This document shows positions 1-8,058 of a DNA stretch of 64,000 nucleotides, piece by piece. The notes beneath the pieces are model-generated. The model had not been told where the DNA came from. It saw nothing but the letters and a program-made list of their open reading frames with translations, and did not search any database. Numbering within the stretch: position 1 is the first letter of the stretch; every line of letters begins with the position of its first letter. The position numbers and the translations under genes were made by a program. Origin of the DNA: Photobacterium proteolyticum (GTDB taxonomy: Bacteria; Pseudomonadota; Gammaproteobacteria; Enterobacterales; Vibrionaceae); assembly GCF_001939735.1 (NCBI RefSeq), contig NZ_MJIL01000060.1, positions 1-64,000 on the forward strand, written 5' to 3'.

Positions 1-78
1 GCACCAAGCCAATGATGGGCTGTCGCCAGTTAATGCCGAAAATCAGCTTAAAACAATGTCCGGAATCTGTTGACCACT

Positions 79-117
79 ACACCCTCCACTTTTCAAGGGG
101 AGGGCTAGGGTGGGGTA
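79..117. repeat. GC-rich intergenic repeat-like element
   Basis: A short stretch of C-runs and G-runs (CCCTCC ... GGGGAGGG, then AGGGTGGGGT) that can fold on itself. It resembles the CCTCCCC/GGGGAGG elements scattered between genes in many bacteria. No second copy was found in this window, so repeat status is from general memory of such elements. Positions 1-78 hold no gene I can recognise. Confidence 0.3.
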
Positions 118-133
118 ATGAAGGGTGAAATGC

Positions 134-170
134 AAAAAGCCCCCTCTATTAGAGAGGGGGCTGTGTTTTT
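134..170 (-). terminator. Bidirectional rho-independent terminator downstream of nrfA
   Basis: A perfect 10-bp stem (138-147 with 153-162, loop of five) is flanked by AAAAA on its left and a T-rich run on its right, so it can end transcription in both directions. It lies 30 bases after the nrfA stop codon. Confidence 0.85.
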
Positions 171-198
171 TGGTTTACCTAATTAAATAAGGCTGACC

Positions 199-1626
199 TT
201 AGTAAGAGGCTTCGCGAACCTTGGCTTGCTTGTCCCACTCTGGAACGATAGTTTTCAGGAATTCAGCTTTATCTGCATTCATCTTGTCCATATCCATGCC
301 AAGTGCCTGTTGTGCCTTTTCCTTGGTAGAAATATCAGGGATCTGAATTTCTTCCGTGATACCTTTTGTTGCTAGCAAACGAACAACCTTGGTACGGGCA
401 TCAGTTGCTTTATCAAGCGCAGTACCCAGAACACGTAGTGCAACGTCAGGTGCGTGCATGTGAACACCGTGAGATGCAATCGCGTAGTCCCAGCGCCATT
501 GTGCATGACGGATATCCATCAAGATTGGCTTCATTTCCTCTTCGGTAGCACCTGCATCCCATGCAGCTTTCGCTTCGAAGTGAGCTGCAACAATCTGCTT
601 CTCGGCACGTAGCTTCATTTCCTGAACGCTTGCTTTGCGGGTAGCAACAACGTCTTCAAGTGTTTCTTTATCTTGGGTATGACACTGCGCACAAGTATCT
701 TCAAAGCGGTCAAATGGGTTGCCGACTTTATGATCGGTGAACACTTTGCCGTCTTCGTTCTGGACTTTAGGCATATGGCAGTCGATACAGGTTACGTTGT
801 TCTTGCCATGGATGCCTTCACGCCAGGTTTCATAGCCAGGGTGCTGGGCCTTAAGCATTGGTGCTTTAGATACGCCGTGAGTCCAGTCTTTAAAGCCGAT
901 CTCGTCGTAGTAAGCTTCCATTTCATCAACGCCAGTACCTTTATCCCATGGGAACTTAACGCCTTTAGTCGGACCGGTGAAGTAATACTCAACATGACAC
1001 TGGCCACATACCTGGGCTTGCTGATCGAAGCGAGACTGATCCTCGAACTTCATATCAATCGCTTCCATAGCACGGTTAACATAAGGGCGTGTCAGGGTCA
1101 GCGCCGGCTTACCTTCGGCAAATTCTTTGCTGCCGGTGTTGTGGCAGTCAGAACAGCCGATTGCGTTGTTGATTTCAGCACCTAGGCGGGCCCACTTGCC
1201 CTCAAAGTAGCCGTCTTCGCCACGCTCGTCGATTACACGGGCCACGTCAGGGCTTTTACAGCTCCAGCATGCCATTGGCATCGGACCTGTTTTTTCGTCC
1301 TTTGGGCCGCCAGTACGTAGGGTCTGGCGCACATCGGTAACAGCATAGAAGTGGCCGCGGGCTTTGTTGTAGTCTTTGGAAAAACCGTAACCGGCCCACA
1401 GAACAACCATATTAGGATCGCCAGCAAGCGCATCATCAATTTCTTCGCTTTCTTTGGTCGCTTCCCAGGTTTTAAATTGATCGGCATGAGACTTCGCAAA
1501 ATGTTCGTTGCGAGGTTCAATTCTTGTTTTGCCGCTATCTTCAGCTGCGTTGGCATTGGCAGATAAACATAACGCAGACAACAAAGCTGCGACTGCGGCA
1601 GTATTTCGCGTCCATTTAATTCTCAC
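199..1626 (-). CDS. nrfA: Cytochrome c552 nitrite reductase (ammonia-forming)
   Basis: Periplasmic pentahaem enzyme that reduces nitrite to ammonia with six electrons. The protein has 475 residues, close to the E. coli enzyme. A signal peptide covers about residues 1-28 (Ala-rich, ends ANANAA). The active-site haem motif is CWSCK at 120-124; the lysine replaces the usual histidine and is the mark of NrfA. Four ordinary haem motifs follow: CSDCH 158-162, CGQCH 207-211, CIDCH 280-284 and CAQCH 312-316. The start is GTG with a TGGAGTG ribosome site upstream. Unlike E. coli, where nrfA heads the operon, here it is transcribed away from nrfBCD. Confidence 0.97.
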   Translation of the reverse strand: MRIKWTRNTAAVAALLSALCLSANANAAEDSGKTRIEPRNEHFAKSHADQFKTWEATKESEEIDDALAGDPNMVVLWAGYGFSKDYNKARGHFYAVTDVRQTLRTGGPKDEKTGPMPMACWSCKSPDVARVIDERGEDGYFEGKWARLGAEINNAIGCSDCHNTGSKEFAEGKPALTLTRPYVNRAMEAIDMKFEDQSRFDQQAQVCGQCHVEYYFTGPTKGVKFPWDKGTGVDEMEAYYDEIGFKDWTHGVSKAPMLKAQHPGYETWREGIHGKNNVTCIDCHMPKVQNEDGKVFTDHKVGNPFDRFEDTCAQCHTQDKETLEDVVATRKASVQEMKLRAEKQIVAAHFEAKAAWDAGATEEEMKPILMDIRHAQWRWDYAIASHGVHMHAPDVALRVLGTALDKATDARTKVVRLLATKGITEEIQIPDISTKEKAQQALGMDMDKMNADKAEFLKTIVPEWDKQAKVREASY

Positions 1627-1758
1627 GATTTGTCACTCCAGTATTCTAATTATTAACAAGCTAAGCGTTGTGAGTGCAGCTAAATCAGTAACTAAGAATT
1701 GGAGTTCTAATAAATAATATCAAAAAATGAAGCCTTGTTAATATAAGTGGTGGCTTTG

Positions 1759-1772
1759 TTGTTTTGGATCAA
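1759..1772. promoter_or_regulatory. FNR-like site facing nrfA
   Basis: TTGTT-TTGG-ATCAA matches the FNR consensus TTGAT-N4-ATCAA at 9 of 10 positions. It sits 133 bases before the nrfA start, inside the nrfA/nrfB divergent region, so it is the best candidate for oxygen control of nrfA. Sequence match only. Confidence 0.5.
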
Positions 1773-1817
1773 AGGGAAGATGTCAAAAACTGAACCTCGA
1801 TAGAATTACCACCCAAA

Positions 1818-1833
1818 TAACCCCAAAGGGGTA
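1818..1833. promoter_or_regulatory. NarP/NarL-like 7-2-7 site
   Basis: TAACCCC-AA-AGGGGTA: the right half is a perfect match to the heptamer AKRRGTA and the left half matches 5 of 7 in inverted orientation, with the 2-base spacing NarP requires. It lies between the two FNR-like sites, which fits nitrate/nitrite control of one or both nrf promoters. Confidence 0.45.
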
Positions 1834-1912
1834 TTTACATTAATCGTGGTTATGTGGCTGCGGTTTTTATTTTTAATTCCATTAAATCAATTACTTATTG
1901 CTGTTTTCAATA

Positions 1913-1926
1913 TTGATCTTAATCAT
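1913..1926. promoter_or_regulatory. FNR-like site facing nrfB
   Basis: TTGAT-CTTA-ATCAT matches the FNR consensus at 9 of 10 positions, about 260 bases before nrfB. A second NarP-like 7-2-7 arrangement (TGCTACT-TA-AGGGGTA, 1944-1959) follows directly. If this is a class II FNR promoter, transcription would begin near 1961, leaving a leader of about 230 bases. Confidence 0.55.
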
Positions 1927-2188
1927 GAAAAGGGCATTTATGATGCTACTTAAGGGGTATTTGCTACCTGACTCAATTTTTCATATTTAAAAACATTATT
2001 AAATATACGTGTTAAGCGTTGTGGCTAATATTTTAAGTAAATAAGAATTGATTTCAATTGCAATTAAGTATCGTTTTAAGTTTTTGTTAAAACAACTATT
2101 GCAGCTCTATGATGTGCAAAATAAATATAAGCGCCAATTGCCGCCTTCTGGAATGGGCTGGTAATTCGGGAAGATAAAAAGGTGAAAA

Positions 2189-2791
2189 ATGGGCAATTAT
2201 AAAGTAGCCATGAATACGGTGATTACATTCTTTGTAGCCATCTGTATTTTTGGTTTCTCAATGAATGTTGCCGCAGACTCGAAGGCTGAGGGAGCCACAA
2301 CAGCGAAACCTTCGGTAATTACACAAGAGTCAGGCCAACATGTTGTCGAATTTATCCGGGATCGCGATTACGCCTGTACGCAATGCCATAAAGATGAAAG
2401 AGACACGCTAAAAGGGGCGCATGGCGATGTAATCCATGCTCAGACTAACCGTGATATGACATGTACAGATTGTCACAGCAAAGTGGGTAAGAATCACCGT
2501 GACGGTGCGCCAATGGTGACCAAGTTCGCCGCAGCTCAGACTGTTGCAGGCACTGAGAAACCAGCGGCCGATCCGGCATGGATTGCAAAGCAAAATGAAA
2601 CCTGCGTGAACTGCCACGAACCGAAAGACTTACGCGAAGTGAACTGGACACACGATGTTCACGCGCTCGATCTTTCCTGTGCGTCATGCCATACCATTCA
2701 CCCGGAAAAAGATCCGATGAAAGGTATTGAAAGAAAGTCGAAGATCAAGATGTGCGTCGACTGTCACTCAGACCAGAAAAAAGAGAAGTAG
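2189..2791 (+). CDS. nrfB: Pentahaem cytochrome c, electron donor to NrfA
   Basis: Small periplasmic electron carrier that passes electrons from the membrane NrfCD module to NrfA. The 200-residue protein has an N-terminal signal peptide (hydrophobic 9-28) and five CXXCH haem motifs: CTQCH 63-67, CTDCH 92-96, CVNCH 139-143, CASCH 164-168 and CVDCH 189-193, as in known NrfB. AAAAGGTG precedes the ATG. A second in-frame ATG lies seven codons in. It is the first gene of nrfBCD, with nrfC beginning 11 bases after its stop. Confidence 0.96.
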   Translation: MGNYKVAMNTVITFFVAICIFGFSMNVAADSKAEGATTAKPSVITQESGQHVVEFIRDRDYACTQCHKDERDTLKGAHGDVIHAQTNRDMTCTDCHSKVGKNHRDGAPMVTKFAAAQTVAGTEKPAADPAWIAKQNETCVNCHEPKDLREVNWTHDVHALDLSCASCHTIHPEKDPMKGIERKSKIKMCVDCHSDQKKEK

Positions 2792-2802
2792 GAGATGATG
2801 GT

Positions 2803-3492
2803 ATGACGTGTTCAAGACGAAATTTTTTAGCCGGTGCCGGGGCTGTTATTTTTACCACTGGTGTGAGTGGCAGTAACTTGTTGGGCCGCCAGACTCTGGC
2901 TGCGACAATGGAAGATGGGCCAAAGCGTTACGGCATGGTACACGATGAAACTCTGTGTATCGGTTGTACGGCCTGTACCGAAGCATGTCGCGAAGTGAAT
3001 AAGGTGCCGGAAGGTGTTTCTCGATTGCAAATCGTCAGAAGCGAACCTCAGGGTGAATACCCGAATGTTGACTATCAGTTTACCCGTATCTCTTGTCAGC
3101 ATTGTGATAACGCACCTTGTGTGCACGTGTGCCCGACAGGCGCGGCGTTCAAGGATCCTGAAACCGGGATTGTTGATGTTGATGGTGACAAGTGTGTGGG
3201 CTGTGGCTATTGCCTGGCAGCGTGCCCTTATCAGGTCCGTTTCTTTAATCCTGAAACCAAATCAGCCGACAAGTGTGATTTTTGCCGCAAGACCAACCTG
3301 AAAGAAGGCAAAGAGCCAGCTTGTGTGGAGTCATGCCCGACTAAGGCACTGACATTCGGTGACTTGAATGATCCAAATAGCAAGGTGTCTCAGCTGATCA
3401 AGCAAAAACCTGTGTACCGCTCAAAGGTAGAACTGGGAACGCAGCCGAAGCTGTATAAAGTGCCACACGGAAAAGGGGAGATAAAAGGATGA
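2803..3492 (+). CDS. nrfC: Nrf 4Fe-4S ferredoxin-type subunit
   Basis: Iron-sulfur protein that, with NrfD, oxidises quinol and feeds NrfB. The chosen ATG at 2803 gives 229 residues and places a twin-arginine signal (SRRNFLAGAG) at the extreme N-terminus, so the folded protein is exported by Tat; AGGAGA precedes it. An upstream in-frame ATG at 2752 would overlap nrfB and bury the signal, so it is unlikely. Four cysteine clusters, sixteen cysteines in all, support four 4Fe-4S centres, for example CIGCTACTEAC and CVGCGYCLAACP. It overlaps nrfD by four bases. Confidence 0.95.
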   Translation: MTCSRRNFLAGAGAVIFTTGVSGSNLLGRQTLAATMEDGPKRYGMVHDETLCIGCTACTEACREVNKVPEGVSRLQIVRSEPQGEYPNVDYQFTRISCQHCDNAPCVHVCPTGAAFKDPETGIVDVDGDKCVGCGYCLAACPYQVRFFNPETKSADKCDFCRKTNLKEGKEPACVESCPTKALTFGDLNDPNSKVSQLIKQKPVYRSKVELGTQPKLYKVPHGKGEIKG

Positions 3493-4448
3493 GTACTACA
3501 TTTGCCGATGCCTTTTATTTTGATTCACTAGTTTGGGATTGGATCATTGCGGTCTATTTGTTCTTGGCAGGTATGTCTGCCGGGGCCGTGATGATTTCTA
3601 TCTATCTTAAACGTAAAGTGATCCAGGGCCATCCAAGTACCAACGGGATCATTAAGGCCACGGCCATCCTGGCACCGTTCGGTATTATTGCCGGTTTGAC
3701 CATTTTGATTTTCCACCTGACCAAGCCGTTGATGTTCTGGAAGATCATGATCTTCTATAACACGACGTCAGTGATGTCGATGGGGGTCATCCTGTTCCAG
3801 GTCTACATGATTGTGCTGTTTGCCTGGATTGGTGTGATATTCAAATATGATATCGGGAAGCTGTTGAACGGCCGTTTGCCTATCGTTGACAAGGTGCTGG
3901 CTTTCATTGAGCGTTTTGAAAACAGTGTGGAGCTATTTCTTGGCTTCCTTGCGGTGTTGCTGGCTGCTTACACTGGTTTCTTGTTGTCGGCACTACAGAC
4001 GTTCCCGCTACTGAACAATCCAATTCTGCCGATATTGTTCCTGTTCTCTAGCTTGTCTTCCGGTGCAGCAGCTTGTCTGATGTTCGGTGTGCTGGTGTTC
4101 AAAGAGTCGGCACACAGTGCAAGTGTAGGCTGGATCCACAAGTTTGAACGCCCGGTGGTATTGTTTGAGCTGTTTGTTTTGGTTGCTTTCTTTACTGGCC
4201 TTTATTTTGGCGGTGGGCAGAGCCAGGCAGCGGCAGCTGCGGCAATTGGCGGTGGGTTCTGGGCTACATGGTTCTGGTATGGTGTTATTGGTGCAGGAAT
4301 GCTGGCACCGCTGGCACTTAACGCAGTCAGTCCGTCAGTCGTTAGGCATAACAAAGCTTACATTATGCTTGTCACCACGCTTAGCCTGGTGGGTGTGCTT
4401 ATGCTACGTACCTTCATTTTGTATGCAGGACAAATGACAACGCTGTAA
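3489..4448 (+). CDS. nrfD: NrfD membrane quinol-oxidising subunit
   Basis: Integral membrane protein of the NrfD/PsrC family, 319 residues with about eight hydrophobic segments spread over its length. It binds menaquinol and hands electrons to NrfC. Its ATG overlaps the nrfC stop (ATGA), which implies coupled translation. A hairpin after the gene marks a transcript end before nrfE. Confidence 0.95.
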   Translation: MSTTFADAFYFDSLVWDWIIAVYLFLAGMSAGAVMISIYLKRKVIQGHPSTNGIIKATAILAPFGIIAGLTILIFHLTKPLMFWKIMIFYNTTSVMSMGVILFQVYMIVLFAWIGVIFKYDIGKLLNGRLPIVDKVLAFIERFENSVELFLGFLAVLLAAYTGFLLSALQTFPLLNNPILPILFLFSSLSSGAAACLMFGVLVFKESAHSASVGWIHKFERPVVLFELFVLVAFFTGLYFGGGQSQAAAAAAIGGGFWATWFWYGVIGAGMLAPLALNAVSPSVVRHNKAYIMLVTTLSLVGVLMLRTFILYAGQMTTL

Positions 4449-4473
4449 TGGCAGTTAGGTAAGTAAATAAATT

Positions 4474-4505
4474 ATCGTCACAGCGTTTGCTGTGACGATT
4501 TGTTT
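4474..4505 (+). terminator. Terminator-like hairpin after nrfD
   Basis: Perfect 11-bp stem ATCGTCACAGC/GCTGTGACGAT with a GTTT loop (4474-4499), followed by TTGTTT. The U-tract is weak, so it may only partly separate nrfBCD from nrfE. Confidence 0.6.
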
Positions 4506-4679
4506 CAGTTGCTAAAAATGTTTACTTAATTGATTGCATAAGAAGTGACTGTTTATCATCAGATTGTTTCTTGTAGCGATAAAGATATTGTGAATAGACC
4601 TGGTTCATTGATCGAGGGCAAGGCCGAGATTTTCGGGTTACATCAAGATGGTGACAGGACAAAGTTTTAAGGAAATTCA

Positions 4680-6659
4680 ATGATCCCTGAAGTTGGACAT
4701 TATGCATTAATATTGGGATTTGCTTTCGCGCTTCTGGGAGGAACTGTTCCAGTTGTCGGTTTGATCAAAAAGGATTCATACCTTACTCGCTATGCATGGC
4801 CATTAAGTTATGGCGCTTTTATTTTTATTTCGGTCGCTATCATCCTGCTGGGATACAGTTTTGCTGCCGATGACTTTTCCGTGGCCTACATTGCCCATCA
4901 CTCTAACAGCCAACTGCCGTTGTTTTTCAAAATAGCTGCGGTATGGGGTGGCCATGAAGGCTCATTCTTGTTTTGGTTATTTTCGCTCTCAGGCTGGGCA
5001 GCAGCGGTTGCCTATTGTTCACGCCGGCGAGACGAAGCATTTATTGCCAGAGTATTAGTGACATTGGCTATTCTGACGGCGGTTTTCAGCCTGTTCTTGC
5101 TTCTTGTATCGAACCCGTTTCTGCGATTGCTACCCGCACCGATAGAAGGGCGGGACTTGAATCCGATGTTGCAGGATATCGGTCTCATCTTCCACCCGCC
5201 GATGTTATATCTGGGCTACGTTGGGTTTGCTGTTAGCTTTGCTTTTGCCATTGCAGCATTAACCACCAAGAATAAAGGGATCCCGTGGGCGCGCTGGAGC
5301 CGACCATGGACAGTTGCCTCATGGGTCTTTCTGACCGGTGGTATCGCATTAGGTTCCTGGTGGGCCTATTACGAACTGGGCTGGGGCGGCTGGTGGTTCT
5401 GGGATCCGGTTGAAAATGCTTCCTTGATGCCTTGGCTGACAGGAACCGCCCTGATGCACTCGCTGATCATCACCGAATACCGGAAGGCGCTGAGTAACTG
5501 GACGCTGCTCCTGGCGATTTTCACTTTCTCTTTGAGTTTGCTTGGCACCTTTATCGTACGTTCCGGCGTACTGACCTCGGTCCATGCTTTTGCCGTGGAT
5601 CCAACTCGCGGGATCACCCTGCTGGCTATACTCGGGGTACTGCTTATTATCTCGCTCGTATTGTTTGCACTGAATGCCGAACGACATAGCCGTCCGGTAA
5701 CGTTCGGCTTCTTGTCAAAAGAAGCGACGTTTTTGGCCGGTAACAGCTTGCTGGCCGTTGCGACGCTGACAATTCTGCTTGGCACCTTTTACCCGATGGT
5801 TTTCCAGGCGTTGGACTTAGGCAATATCTCAGTTGGTGCACCCTACTTTAACGCCTTGTTTGTACCGCTTAGCTTCTTGTTTTTCATCTTTATGGGGTTC
5901 GGCGTATTGATCCGCTGGCATCGCGTGTCGACCGATGATCTTATTACCCGAACACTGGCACCGATGTCTGTCTCTATTGTGCTTGGCGTGGCATTGTCTG
6001 TCTGGTTCGAGCGCGGGATTAATCTGGTTGTCTGTTTGTCATTCATTACCGCGATTTGGATTTCAATGACGGCAATACAGGCTTTCTACCTCAGGCATAG
6101 AGCGCTTCGCGAGCGACAGTTGGGGCATGCACCGTTAAGGTTGGTTGCCATGGTGATAGCGCATTGCGGCGTTGCTGTGACGATTGTCGGAGCGGCGCTG
6201 GTCAGCCATTATGCCGTAGAAACGAGCAATAAGATGGGACCGGGTGACGTATTAAGTCTAAGTGGTTACCAGTTTTCCTATCGTGAAACAGAGCTGCTCA
6301 TCGGTCCAAACTATACTGCTGAGCAGGCCAATATTGAGGTTAGCAAGGACGGAAAATTTGAAGCCTTGATTAAGCCGCAGCGTCGTCATTATACCGTTCG
6401 TACCATGAATATGAGCGAACCGGGGATCAAATGGTATTGGCAGGGCGATATTTACATCACCCTGGGTGAGAAACTGAACCGGACAGATTATGCAGTGAGG
6501 ATCCAGTACAAGCCCTTCGTCCGCTGGCTCTGGATAGGAAGTATCTTAATGATGCTGGGTGGTACATTGGCTGTGTTGGCAAGGCTTCGGCTGAAAGCCA
6601 TGCACCCGCGTGAAAGCAAGGCATTATCACTGTCCACGATTGTGATGTGGAAACAGTGA
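4680..6659 (+). CDS. nrfE: Haem lyase subunit of CcmF/NrfE family
   Basis: Multi-spanning membrane protein that presents haem for attachment to apocytochrome c. The 659-residue length is nearer to CcmF than to the shorter E. coli NrfE. The tryptophan-rich haem-handling (WWD) region, WGGWWFWDPVENAS, lies at about residues 238-251, and the family motif WGGHEGS is upstream at about 89-95. AAGGAA precedes the ATG. Position next to a CcmG-like thioredoxin and NrfF makes a dedicated role in loading the CXXCK haem of NrfA likely; a second general CcmF cannot be excluded without the rest of the genome. Confidence 0.88.
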   Translation: MIPEVGHYALILGFAFALLGGTVPVVGLIKKDSYLTRYAWPLSYGAFIFISVAIILLGYSFAADDFSVAYIAHHSNSQLPLFFKIAAVWGGHEGSFLFWLFSLSGWAAAVAYCSRRRDEAFIARVLVTLAILTAVFSLFLLLVSNPFLRLLPAPIEGRDLNPMLQDIGLIFHPPMLYLGYVGFAVSFAFAIAALTTKNKGIPWARWSRPWTVASWVFLTGGIALGSWWAYYELGWGGWWFWDPVENASLMPWLTGTALMHSLIITEYRKALSNWTLLLAIFTFSLSLLGTFIVRSGVLTSVHAFAVDPTRGITLLAILGVLLIISLVLFALNAERHSRPVTFGFLSKEATFLAGNSLLAVATLTILLGTFYPMVFQALDLGNISVGAPYFNALFVPLSFLFFIFMGFGVLIRWHRVSTDDLITRTLAPMSVSIVLGVALSVWFERGINLVVCLSFITAIWISMTAIQAFYLRHRALRERQLGHAPLRLVAMVIAHCGVAVTIVGAALVSHYAVETSNKMGPGDVLSLSGYQFSYRETELLIGPNYTAEQANIEVSKDGKFEALIKPQRRHYTVRTMNMSEPGIKWYWQGDIYITLGEKLNRTDYAVRIQYKPFVRWLWIGSILMMLGGTLAVLARLRLKAMHPRESKALSLSTIVMWKQ

Positions 6660-6670
6660 CGGAGAGAAAA

Positions 6671-7210
6671 ATGAAAATATCCCGCTTTATTCCTTTGCTC
6701 CTCGTGCTGCTGGGTGGGGCTATCATTGCCTTTGCGATGCGCGTTGACAATACCACCACGGCGTCGCCATTGCAGGGTAGGTCAATGCCTGAATTTAGCC
6801 TTTCTTCACTTGATAATGAACAATTTACTCTGACGCAAGCCTCACTGACAGGACAGGTTCGGCTGCTGAATGTTTGGGCCTCCTGGTGTGGTATCTGCAA
6901 GTCAGAACATCCATTTTTACTGGAGCTGGCTCAGAAGGATAAAATGAGCGTTATTGGCCTTAATTATCGTGATGATCGCCATGCCGCATTGAAAGAGTTG
7001 TCTTTGTCAGGCAATCCATATCAGGCCGTGATTTTCGATCCTAAAGGAAGCCTGGCGATCGACCTGGGGGTCTATGGTACGCCTGAAAGCTATTTGGTTG
7101 ATCGTTATGGTGTGATCCGTCATCGCTATGTCGGCGCGCTTAACCGAAAAATATGGGAGCAGGAGTTTGTCCCTGTGCTCAAGCAGATTGAGGAGGGGAA
7201 AAATGGTTAA
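6671..7210 (+). CDS. Membrane-anchored thioredoxin-like protein (DsbE/CcmG type)
   Basis: A 179-residue protein with an N-terminal membrane anchor (residues 6-23) and a periplasmic thioredoxin fold holding WCGIC, active-site cysteines 73 and 76. Proteins of this type keep haem-binding cysteines of apocytochromes reduced. The ATG at 6671 follows GGAGAG; an in-frame ATG at 6647 overlaps nrfE and lacks a good site. It sits between nrfE and nrfF and overlaps nrfF by eight bases. Such a gene (sometimes called nrfX) is absent from the E. coli nrf operon. Confidence 0.88.
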   Translation: MKISRFIPLLLVLLGGAIIAFAMRVDNTTTASPLQGRSMPEFSLSSLDNEQFTLTQASLTGQVRLLNVWASWCGICKSEHPFLLELAQKDKMSVIGLNYRDDRHAALKELSLSGNPYQAVIFDPKGSLAIDLGVYGTPESYLVDRYGVIRHRYVGALNRKIWEQEFVPVLKQIEEGKNG

Positions 7211-7670
7211 GTCTGCGGGGGCTTTAAAACGAGTGTTACTGGCGATGTTCTTTAGTATTGCTGGGCTTACTGGTTCGCTGGTGGTTTATGCACAAACAGC
7301 GCAAGTGTTTGTGGCTGCAGATACAGAGCTTGTCGAGTCGGTAGAAACTTTCCAGTTTCGTTCAATTGTCGACCAAAATAGAGCTATAGCCTTATCAAAG
7401 GGATTGCGCTGCCCACAGTGCCAGAATCAAAATTTGATTGAGTCAAACTCACCAGTTGCTAAGGATCTTCGTTTAAAGGTTTACCAGATGGTCGATGAGG
7501 GCAAATCTGATCAAGAAGTCATCAAATACATGACGAGTCGGTTTGGAGACTTTGTTTTGTATAAACCAAAGTTATCACCAAGCACTTATTTATTATGGGG
7601 AGGGCCAATACTGTTATTTTTATTATTTGGCAGTATTGCTTTTTATTCTATCCGAAAACAAGCTCGCTGA
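7203..7670 (+). CDS. nrfF: NrfF/CcmH-type haem lyase redox subunit
   Basis: Membrane-anchored periplasmic protein of the CcmH family, 155 residues. The signature LRCPQCQNQ is at 68-76; its CXXC pair forms a mixed disulfide with apocytochrome during haem ligation. There is a signal segment at 10-30 and a C-terminal membrane helix near 130-150. The ATG at 7203 is preceded by GAGGAGGGG and overlaps the thioredoxin gene; the open frame continues upstream but only inside that gene. It is the last gene of the cluster, before a strong terminator. Confidence 0.92.
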   Translation: MVKSAGALKRVLLAMFFSIAGLTGSLVVYAQTAQVFVAADTELVESVETFQFRSIVDQNRAIALSKGLRCPQCQNQNLIESNSPVAKDLRLKVYQMVDEGKSDQEVIKYMTSRFGDFVLYKPKLSPSTYLLWGGPILLFLLFGSIAFYSIRKQAR

Positions 7671-7730
7671 ATTTATAAACTTCATTTAAGTTTTAATTTA
7701 AGAACTGTGATAATAGTCCGTATATTATTT

Positions 7731-7760
7731 AAAAAAGATGAGCGAGCGCTCATCTTTTTT
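7731..7760 (+). terminator. Terminator of nrfEXF unit
   Basis: Stem GATGAGC/GCTCATC extended by six A-T pairs on each side, loop GAGC, with TTTTTT at the end. The A-run on the left makes it possibly bidirectional. From here to 8058 I see only AT-rich non-coding sequence. Confidence 0.85.
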
Positions 7761-8058
7761 ACACTTAATGGGTATTGACGGGCCGGTGGCTTATTTAATT
7801 CCTCTTGGTGATTAATTGATAATATAAAATTACTTATAAGAATAAGTCGCCCATTATATGGGACTCTGTGCGTATTACTACGTGGTTAGTATTCTTTACA
7901 GCAAAGTGTTTCTTTATTGAAACATGTGCTAGATCATAAAGTTGATTCAACAATGTTCATATTGTTAACCCTTTACTATTATTGAGGTAAGACTATAAGA
8001 ATCCCTATCGTTAAAGAGGCATTTTTACAGTTATTGTTAGGCTATGGAGGGCTACAAT

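Noticed and set aside
673..1185. 170-codon plus-strand frame inside nrfA
   Set aside because: Shadow of the nrfA coding strand; no ribosome site and no protein family.
4608..4621. FNR-like TTGAT-N4-GGCAA before nrfE
   Set aside because: Right half matches only 3 of 5 bases.
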